Source: JAAZNO01 sp012798275 | Lineage (GTDB): Bacteria; Chloroflexota; Anaerolineae; B4-G1; SLSP01 | Assembly: GCA_035347995.1 (NCBI GenBank) | Contig: DAOPQD010000001.1 | Coordinates: forward strand, 1-64,000 | Direction: 5' to 3' | DNA: 64,000 nucleotides | Shown here: in pieces, positions 7,827 through 13,600 of the stretch | Layout of the letters: the number at the start of each line of letters is the position of its first letter | Numbering within the stretch: the first letter of the stretch is position 1 | Program-made: the position numbers and the translations under genes | Notes under the pieces: model-generated | The model's database searches: none | What the model was told of the DNA's origin: nothing | What the model saw: only the letters and a program-made list of their open reading frames with translations

Positions 7827-9014
7827 ATGCGTGACGTAGCCATTATCGGCGTGGGGATGATTCCCTTCGGACGCCGCGATGAAGATACTTTGGTGGATAT
7901 GCTGGCCTATGCCTCGCTGAAAGCCCTGGACGACGCGGGTGTGGAGGCCGTGGATGCCGTCTATGTCGCCAACATGGGCGGCGGCATCTTGCAGCATCAG
8001 ACGGCAGTGGCCAGCGCGCTGGTGGATCGGCTGAGCCTGTTGCCGGCCGCCGCCGATCTGGTGGAGAATGGCCCGGCTTCGGGCGGCTCGGCGATCAAGA
8101 ATGGCGTGCTTGCCGTGGCCTCCGGCTACTACGATGTGGTGTTGGTGGCCGGCGGCGAGAAGATGCGCGAAGTCAGCGGCTGGCGCGCGACGGACTTCGT
8201 CGCTACACTCACGCACCCCGAGGTGGAGTACCCTTACGGCATCACCTTGCCGGGCATGGCGGGGATGTTCACGCAGCTCTACATGGAGAAGTATGGCGTC
8301 ACCCGCGAGATGCTGGTGGAAATCTCCCTCAAGAACCAGCACATGGGCGCGCTCAACCCCTATGCGCACGTGGAGATGCTCATCACCAGAGAGGGCATCC
8401 TGGATAGCCCTCACGCGGTGGTCAACAATCCGCCGGCGGCGACGCCCCTGCATCTGTACGACTTGTGCCCGGTGAGCGACGGGGCTGCGGCGGTCATTCT
8501 CTGCCCGTTGGAGCGCGTCAAAGAGCTCAGCAAGAACGTGCCGGTGATCGTGGCCGGCTTCGGGCAGGCGACGGACACGCATACGCTGGCCGAGCGCGAC
8601 GATCCTACCGACCTCAAGGCGGTGACGTTGGCGGCGCAGCAGGCCTTTGAGCGGGCCAAGATGAAGCCGGAGGACATCAGTGTGGCGGAGCTGCACGACG
8701 CCTTCACGATTTTGGAGATTGCCGAGAGCGAACACGTCGGCTTCTTCAAGAAGGGCGAGGGCGGCAAGGCCGTGTTGGAGGGGAAGACGCGCCTCGGCGG
8801 ACAGATTCCCATCAACATGTCCGGCGGCCTGAAGGCGCGCGGGCATCCCGTCGGCGCGACGGGTGTGGCGCAGGTGGTGGAGCTCACCTGGCAGCTGCGG
8901 CACGAGCTGCCCAAGGAGCGGCAGGTCAAGGGCGCGAAAGCCGGATTCAGCATCAACTTTGGCGGCTTTGGCAACAATGTCGTGGCCTTCGTTCTGAAGC
9001 GAGGAGAGAAGTAA
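7827..9014 (+). CDS. thiolase-fold protein lacking the nucleophilic cysteine
   Basis: The 395-residue protein has the thiolase/SCP-x fold from end to end. The block that normally reads VENACASGG reads VENGPASGG here (residues 79-87), so the acylated cysteine is replaced by Pro83. The histidines of the later motifs remain: H290 in ELHDAF and H340 in GHPVGATG. The C-terminal cysteine motif is also absent (INFGGFGNN). Without the nucleophile, ordinary thiolysis or Claisen condensation is unlikely. Thiolase-fold proteins paired with DUF35 partners include the steroid side-chain aldolase Ltp2-ChsH2, whose active site is repurposed. The DUF35 gene follows immediately, so a retro-aldolase-like lyase on an acyl-CoA is an attractive inference. 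Confidence 0.85.
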   Translation: MRDVAIIGVGMIPFGRRDEDTLVDMLAYASLKALDDAGVEAVDAVYVANMGGGILQHQTAVASALVDRLSLLPAAADLVENGPASGGSAIKNGVLAVASGYYDVVLVAGGEKMREVSGWRATDFVATLTHPEVEYPYGITLPGMAGMFTQLYMEKYGVTREMLVEISLKNQHMGALNPYAHVEMLITREGILDSPHAVVNNPPAATPLHLYDLCPVSDGAAAVILCPLERVKELSKNVPVIVAGFGQATDTHTLAERDDPTDLKAVTLAAQQAFERAKMKPEDISVAELHDAFTILEIAESEHVGFFKKGEGGKAVLEGKTRLGGQIPINMSGGLKARGHPVGATGVAQVVELTWQLRHELPKERQVKGAKAGFSINFGGFGNNVVAFVLKRGEK

Positions 9015-9015
9015 C

Positions 9016-9363
9016 ATGGAACAAATCACCGCCTACAAGTGCAAGAAGTGCGGACGCATTCACTACCCCAAACACGAGCGTTGCCTGACCTGCAAGCAGC
9101 GTGAGTTCGACGAGATTCATCCAGAGGGCGACGTGAAGTTGCTGACGTACACGCAGATTTTCAATCTGCCGTGGGGCTTCGACGAACGCTTTCTCTACAT
9201 TGGCGTGGGGCAGTTTGAAAACGGTGTGAAGGCCATGGGGCAGATTGACGCGCCCGATGGCGCCGATCTCCAGCCGGGCATGACCCTCAAGGCCGAGTGG
9301 CGACCGGTGCGTTACGTCTTCGGCGAGCCAGTTTACGGGTTGAAATTCAAGCCGTTGAGCTGA
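9016..9363 (+). CDS. DUF35 Zn-ribbon/OB-fold acyl-CoA-binding partner
   Basis: The 115-residue protein has a rubredoxin-like zinc ribbon (C9, C12, C23, C26) followed by an OB fold, the DUF35 arrangement. DUF35 proteins bind the CoA moiety and form complexes with thiolase-fold enzymes, channelling acyl-CoA in archaeal HMG-CoA synthesis and in steroid aldolases. The gene begins one base after the thiolase-fold stop codon, which strongly suggests a stable complex of the two. GAGGAG upstream, inside the preceding gene, serves as ribosome-binding site. Confidence 0.88.
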   Translation: MEQITAYKCKKCGRIHYPKHERCLTCKQREFDEIHPEGDVKLLTYTQIFNLPWGFDERFLYIGVGQFENGVKAMGQIDAPDGADLQPGMTLKAEWRPVRYVFGEPVYGLKFKPLS

Positions 9364-9375
9364 CCCGGTTGGGAA

Positions 9376-9418
9376 GTGCGAGGTGAGAAGTGAGAAGAGA
9401 TTCTTTCTCGCTTCTCAC
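9376..9418. repeat. heptad repeat forming a hairpin
   Basis: GTGCGAG and two GTGAGAA words are followed by the reverse-complement words TTCTCGC and TTCTCAC. The arms 9383-9396 and 9405-9418 pair in 13 of 14 positions. It may attenuate or protect the mRNA between the DUF35 and permease genes. The A/T-rich 100 bp after it (9420-9522) could hold a promoter, but I see no convincing boxes. Confidence 0.6.
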
Positions 9419-9522
9419 TCTATCTTGTGAGGAGGTGTGGATATAGAAAATAACTACGAATCATCCATCATTTTCTGATTTTTGCATTTCATTCCCTATC
9501 TAGTTTTCGAGGAGAAATTCGT

Positions 9523-10911
9523 ATGGCCAAGAAACCTGAGACTGAAGCGAAAATCATGGGCTACATGCCCGAGGATGTCCCCGGTTGGGGCGCCATGTTG
9601 AGCCTCGGCTTCCAGCAAGTGCTGACGATGTTCCCCGCAACGGTGCTGGTCGCGATCCTCACCAAGTTCGATGTTGGCGTTACGCTTTTTGCTTCTGGGT
9701 TGGGCACGATCATTGCTCTGTTGGTCGCCAAGCGCAAGATCCCACTCTACTACGGTTCCTCGTTCAGCTACATCACGGTAGTCATTACGGTGATGTCCAA
9801 GTACGCGCCCGCCTGTTTTAACGACCCCGCCATGGTGTACTGCCCCGATGGCGTGCGCCTGGCGCAGGTCGGCATCCTCTGCACGGGTCTGTTCAACATC
9901 CTGTTTGGCCTGTTGATTCAGCGCATCGGCAAAGAGCGGTTGGACAAGGTCCTGCCGCCGATTGTGACGGGCAACGTGGCGATCGTCATTGGTCTGGCGT
10001 TGGCGGGCTCGGCCCTCAACATGGCTTCGGCCAACTGGGGCGTGGCGTTCATCACCCTGATCCTCACCATCGCTTTCTCCGTCTACCTGCAGGGCAAGGG
10101 GCTGCTGGGGATGTTGCCCATCCTCCTAGGCGCCGTCGCGGGATACATCATCTCGCTCATCTTTGGCATTGTGGATTTCACCCCCGTGGGTGAGGCGGCC
10201 TGGCTTCGGGTTCCGAATTTCACCTTCCCCGCTTTTGGGGATGGACGGGCCTGGGGCATGGCGATCAGTGTGGCCTTGATCGCTATCGCTACCATTCCGG
10301 AGTCTACCGCGCACCTGTATCAGATGAGCCTCTACATTGACCAGCTGGCGAAGGACCTCAAGCGCAAGCCGGTGGAGATCAAGAAGCTCATCGGCCTGAA
10401 CCTGGTGGCGGATGGCTGCAATGACATGCTCAACGGTTTGCTCGGCGGGTGCGCGGGCACCAACTACGGTGAGAATAACTCGCTCATGGCGATCACCCGC
10501 AACTACTCCGTGGCGGTCTTGATGGCGGCCGGCGTCATCGCGATGGCGTTGGGCTTCATCGGCAAGCTGGCCGCGCTGGTGAATACGATTCCGGTGGCCG
10601 TGACCGGCGGCCTGGCGATCTACCTCTTCGGCGTGATCGGCAAGCAGGGTATCGCATTGCTCCAGAGCGAGAGGGTCAACCTCTTCGACCCGAAGAACCT
10701 GGCCATCGGCGCTGTGATCCTGGTCCTGGGCATTGGCGGCAACCTGGCGCTGCCGAATGGACTGTTCCCGTTCAAGGTCCCGATCCTGTTCCCGGATGGC
10801 ATTCCGGCGATCGTTTTCGCGGCCATTGTCGGCATTCTGCTCAACGCGCTGTTCCTCATCCTCCCGCCGTCAAAGTTTGGCGTCCGAGAACGCGCGAATA
10901 TCGAGTTTTAA
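9523..10911 (+). CDS. NCS2 (UraA-type) nucleobase permease
   Basis: This 462-residue, highly hydrophobic protein is an NCS2 nucleobase:cation symporter with about 12-14 membrane segments. The hallmark TNYGENNSLMAITR around E317 matches the YGEN motif of uracil permease UraA, rather than the usual Asn/Gln motif of xanthine/urate carriers. A second pair, E260 and H264, has the same four-residue spacing as the UraA substrate-binding Glu and His. Uracil or a similar 2-oxo pyrimidine ring is thus the best guess. GAGGAG precedes the ATG. It sits between the acyl-CoA genes and the molybdenum hydroxylase, consistent with import of the compound that the cluster degrades. Confidence 0.88.
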   Translation: MAKKPETEAKIMGYMPEDVPGWGAMLSLGFQQVLTMFPATVLVAILTKFDVGVTLFASGLGTIIALLVAKRKIPLYYGSSFSYITVVITVMSKYAPACFNDPAMVYCPDGVRLAQVGILCTGLFNILFGLLIQRIGKERLDKVLPPIVTGNVAIVIGLALAGSALNMASANWGVAFITLILTIAFSVYLQGKGLLGMLPILLGAVAGYIISLIFGIVDFTPVGEAAWLRVPNFTFPAFGDGRAWGMAISVALIAIATIPESTAHLYQMSLYIDQLAKDLKRKPVEIKKLIGLNLVADGCNDMLNGLLGGCAGTNYGENNSLMAITRNYSVAVLMAAGVIAMALGFIGKLAALVNTIPVAVTGGLAIYLFGVIGKQGIALLQSERVNLFDPKNLAIGAVILVLGIGGNLALPNGLFPFKVPILFPDGIPAIVFAAIVGILLNALFLILPPSKFGVRERANIEF

Positions 10912-10944
10912 TAGCTGTTAGCCCCTGAGGGCGCAGTAAATGAG

Positions 10945-11012
10945 CTGCAGAGGGCGCAGAAAACGCAGAGGTTGAAGCGCAAGATCTCTGTGACTTCTGT
11001 GTCCTCTGTGGC
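10945..11012. repeat. imperfect 9-nt-word inverted repeat
   Basis: The left arm carries words like GCAGAGGGC and the right arm like CTCTGTGAC, in inverted orientation. In my alignment of 25 positions 19 are complementary, and most of the rest would be G-U pairs in RNA. It fills the gap between the permease and the FAD subunit gene and may fold in the mRNA. Confidence 0.5.
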
Positions 11013-11031
11013 TTCCACAAAGGAGTGTGCT

Positions 11032-11889
11032 ATGCGACCATTTGATTATTACCGACCTGAAGTTTTCGAGGAAGCCTTCCGCTGGTTGCTCCTGCCCGAG
11101 AAGAAGGTGCTGCCGCTGGCAGGCGCGACGGACCTGATTCCCATGGTCCGTGACGGTCTGTGGCAGCCCGACGTGGTGGTGGATATCAAGGGGTTGCCCG
11201 GCATGGGTGACCTTGTGGTGACGGAGGAGGGGTTGCGCGTGGGCGCGGCGGTGCGGATGACAGAGCTCGTCCATCATCCGCTGGTGAACAGCACGCCCTG
11301 GAATCTGCTGGCGCAGGCGGCGGCGGCGATGGGCAACGAGCAGATCCGCAATCGTGCCACTCTCGGCGGCAACCTGTGTACAGCCTCGCCCGCAGCGGAT
11401 TCGGCGCCGGCGCTGCTGACGCTGGAAGCCCAGGCGTTGATTCGCGGCCCGGAGGGTGAGCGACGTGTGCCCATCGCGTCTTTCTTCGTCGGCCCGCGCA
11501 AGACAGTGCTCCAAAAGGGCGAACTGTTGGTGGGGGTGCTCATCCCCGCGCTGCCAGAAGGGACGGCGGGGACCTATGTGAAGTTGAGCCGTCGCAAGGC
11601 GGGCGATCTTGCCATTGTGGGGGTGGCGGCGCTGGCGTCTCCCAGGAATGGCGGTTATGAGTGGCGCCTGGCGCTGGGCGCCGTCGCGCCCACGCCCATC
11701 CGCGCGCCGGAGGCCGAAGCCGCGCTCAATGCCGGGCATGACGCCGCCGCCATCGAGCGGGCGATGCACTGTGCGTTCGACGCTTGCTGCCCGATTGATG
11801 ACGTCCGTGCCAGCGCCGCGTATCGCCGGGCCATGGTGGGACGCATCACCCAGCGGGCGATTGAGGGCGTGCTGGAGAGATTATCGTAA
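11032..11889 (+). CDS. molybdenum hydroxylase FAD-binding subunit
   Basis: The 285-residue protein is the medium, FAD-binding subunit of the xanthine dehydrogenase/CO dehydrogenase (CoxM-type) family. It passes electrons from the iron-sulfur subunit to the final acceptor. The FAD-binding motifs AGATDL (about 30-35) and TLGGNLCTASPAADSAPALL (about 113-132) are present, and the C-terminal CO_deh_flav_C domain is complete. AAGGAG before ATG supports this start over an upstream frame. The order FAD, 2Fe-2S, Mo subunit is the common one for three-component enzymes. Confidence 0.9.
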   Translation: MRPFDYYRPEVFEEAFRWLLLPEKKVLPLAGATDLIPMVRDGLWQPDVVVDIKGLPGMGDLVVTEEGLRVGAAVRMTELVHHPLVNSTPWNLLAQAAAAMGNEQIRNRATLGGNLCTASPAADSAPALLTLEAQALIRGPEGERRVPIASFFVGPRKTVLQKGELLVGVLIPALPEGTAGTYVKLSRRKAGDLAIVGVAALASPRNGGYEWRLALGAVAPTPIRAPEAEAALNAGHDAAAIERAMHCAFDACCPIDDVRASAAYRRAMVGRITQRAIEGVLERLS

Positions 11890-11925
11890 TGCGATCCGCG
11901 TGCTGCGTAAAAATATGCAAGCGCT

Positions 11926-11953
11926 GCGCATGACGCATTACGTATTACGAGAC
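11926..11953. repeat. heptad repeat, four words
   Basis: GCGCATG, ACGCATT, ACGTATT and ACGAGAC run in 7-nt register just before the ribosome-binding site of the 2Fe-2S subunit gene. Confidence 0.45.
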
Positions 11954-11973
11954 GCATCAGTGAGGAGCAAACT

Positions 11974-12453
11974 ATGCTACATGAAATTACTTTGAATATC
12001 AACGGTGAGCCCTATCCCGTCGTCGTGAAATCCCATTATACGCTGGCGCGCGTGCTGCGTGAGCAATTAGGATTAACTGGGACGAAGATCGGCTGTGAAA
12101 ACGGCGAGTGCGGCGCCTGCACGGTGTTGTTCGATGGGGCGCCGGTCAATTCTTGCCTGGTCCTGGCGGTCGAGGCCGAGGGGCATGAGATCGAGACGGT
12201 GGAGAGCCTCAGTCGGGGTGGCGACCTGCATCCGCTGCAGAAAGCCTTCATCGAACACAACGCCATTCAGTGCGGCTTTTGCACGCCGGGGATGCTGATG
12301 TCGTCGAAGGCGCTGCTGGCGCGCAACCCACATCCCACGGAGGAGGAGGTTCGCGAGGCGCTGGTGGGCAATCTCTGCCGCTGCACCGGCTACGTGCGGA
12401 TCGTGGATGCGGTGCTGGATGTTGGAAGCCCGGTGTTGGAAGCTGGAAGCTAG
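11974..12453 (+). CDS. molybdenum hydroxylase 2Fe-2S subunit
   Basis: The 159-residue protein is the small iron-sulfur subunit (CoxS-type) that carries electrons from the Mo site to FAD. Both cluster motifs are intact: plant-type ferredoxin cysteines C41, C46, C49 and C61, and the helical-domain cysteines C100, C103, C135 and C137 (CGFC...CRC). The last ten residues (GSPVLEAGS and stop) are encoded by the beginning of a heptad array, so the natural end has probably been overwritten after a conserved IVDAVLD. Function should not be harmed because these residues lie beyond the conserved domain. Confidence 0.92.
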   Translation: MLHEITLNINGEPYPVVVKSHYTLARVLREQLGLTGTKIGCENGECGACTVLFDGAPVNSCLVLAVEAEGHEIETVESLSRGGDLHPLQKAFIEHNAIQCGFCTPGMLMSSKALLARNPHPTEEEVREALVGNLCRCTGYVRIVDAVLDVGSPVLEAGS

Positions 12454-12651
12454 AAGCTGGAAGCTGGAAGCTAGAAGCTGGAAGCTGGAAGCTGGAAGCT
12501 AGAAGCTGGAAGCTGGAAGCTAGAAGCTGGAAGCTGGAAGCTGGAAGCTGGAAGCTGGAAGCTGGAAGCTAGAAGCTAGAAGCTAGAAGCTGGAAGCTGG
12601 AAGCTAGAAGCTGGAAGCTAGAAGCTAGAAGCTGGAAGCTGGTTGCTAAAT
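12421..12651. repeat. heptad array A (GCTGGAA/GCTAGAA)
   Basis: About 33 words in unbroken 7-nt register consist almost only of GCTGGAA and GCTAGAA, with GTTGGAA at the left end and GCTGGTT, GCTAAAT at the right. The stretch 12435-12644 is exactly 30 words. The array begins within the coding end of the 2Fe-2S gene and otherwise holds no gene; frames across it translate to a 7-residue repeat. Confidence 0.95.
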
Positions 12652-12656
12652 CCAGT

Positions 12657-12866
12657 AACCAGCAACCAGTAACCAGCACCCAGTAACCAGCAACCAGTAA
12701 CCAGCAACCAGCAACCAGTAACCAGCACCCAGTAACCAGCACCCAGCAACCAGTAACCAGCACCCAGTAACCAGCAACCAGCAACCAGTAACCAGCACCC
12801 AGCAACCAGTAACCAGCACCCAGTAACCAGTAACCAGCACCCAGTAACCAGCACCCAGCACCCAGT
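12657..12866. repeat. heptad array B (AACCAGY/ACCCAGY)
   Basis: Exactly 30 words built from AACCAGC, AACCAGT, ACCCAGC and ACCCAGT follow array A after a 5-base break. Read on the other strand the words become GCTGGTT, so arrays A and B share GCTGG and face each other as inverted arrays. Confidence 0.95.
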
Positions 12867-12878
12867 TAGGGAGAAGCA

Positions 12879-13271
12879 ATGACGATACAGAGCTACCGGG
12901 ACTTGGAGGTGTTTCAACTATCGTTTGAACTGGCGGTTGAGGTGGACCGGGCATCTAAAGCATTACCGAAGCATGAGCTGTATGAAGTGGGAAGCCAGAT
13001 ACGGCGTTCGGCTAAATCTATCCCGGCCAACATCGCAGAGGGTTTTGGGCGGCGACGCTACAAACAGGAATACATCAAATTCCTCGTGTATGCGTTGGCC
13101 TCTTGTGATGAAACCCGCGTTCATCTGGAGATGCTTTTCCAGACCGGTTCATTACAAGAAGCTGTTTATCAACCGCTTGTGTCCCGTTACGATCTGTTGG
13201 GGAGAAAATTAAACAACTTTCTCCAATCCATCATCAAAAATCATCAGGAACCCTATCGCTCTGAACAGTAA
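12879..13271 (+). CDS. four-helix bundle protein (23S rRNA IVP/S23 family)
   Basis: The 130-residue protein belongs to the four-helix bundle family found in 23S rRNA intervening sequences and related to the Avd accessory protein of diversity-generating retroelements. The hallmark QIRRSAKSIPANIAEGFGRR lies at about 46-65, and the C-terminal helix SRYDLLGRKLNNFL is typical. Biochemical function is unknown; such proteins are basic and may bind nucleic acid. GGGAGAAG precedes the ATG. The gene sits between heptad arrays inside a molybdenum hydroxylase operon, and its TAA stop falls within the first words of array C. Gene plus arrays look like one inserted unit. No reverse transcriptase is present. 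Confidence 0.88.
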   Translation: MTIQSYRDLEVFQLSFELAVEVDRASKALPKHELYEVGSQIRRSAKSIPANIAEGFGRRRYKQEYIKFLVYALASCDETRVHLEMLFQTGSLQEAVYQPLVSRYDLLGRKLNNFLQSIIKNHQEPYRSEQ

Positions 13272-13571
13272 CCAGCACCCAGCAACCAGCAACCAGTAAC
13301 CAGCAACCAGTAACCAGCAACCAGTAACCAGCAACCAGNNNNNNNNNNNNNNNNNNNNNNNNNNNNNNNNNNNNNNNNNNNNNNNNNNNNNNNNNNNNNN
13401 NNNNNNNNNNNNNNNNNNNNNNNNNNNNNNNNNNNNNNAACCAGCAACCAGTAACCAGCAACCAGTAACCAGCAACCAGTAACCAGCAACCAGCAACCAG
13501 CAACCAGTAACCAGCAACCAGCAACCAGTAACCAGTAACCAGTAACCAGTAACCAGCACCCAGCACCCAGC
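13263..13571. repeat. heptad array C, interrupted by assembly gap
   Basis: The same AACCAGY/ACCCAGY words as array B resume at the stop codon of the four-helix bundle gene and continue to 13571, with the gap of unknown sequence in the middle. The true length is therefore unknown. No gene lies between 13272 and 13600. Confidence 0.93.
13339..13438. other. assembly gap (100 N)
   Basis: Exactly 100 undetermined bases lie inside a tandem repeat, the usual mark of a scaffold join of unknown size. Missing sequence is probably more repeat, but an extra gene cannot be excluded. Confidence 0.98.
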
Positions 13572-13600
13572 AGCAACTTTTCATAATCACGGAGAAAACT

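Noticed and set aside
6996..9029. 677-codon open frame on the minus strand
   Set aside because: It lies opposite three clear genes with intact family motifs. Long antisense frames are expected at this GC content, and the translation has no recognisable domain.
12569..12954. Overlapping minus-strand frames rich in W, L, V, G across the arrays
   Set aside because: They consist of translated heptad words (7-residue period in every frame) and have no start signal or non-repeat content.
12879..13271. Diversity-generating retroelement (Avd-like bundle protein next to repeats)
   Set aside because: No reverse transcriptase, template repeat or variable-repeat target is visible in the window; the gap in array C could not hide this without also hiding its target.
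12421..13571. CRISPR array
   Set aside because: The units are uninterrupted 7-nt words with no unique spacers, and no cas gene is present.
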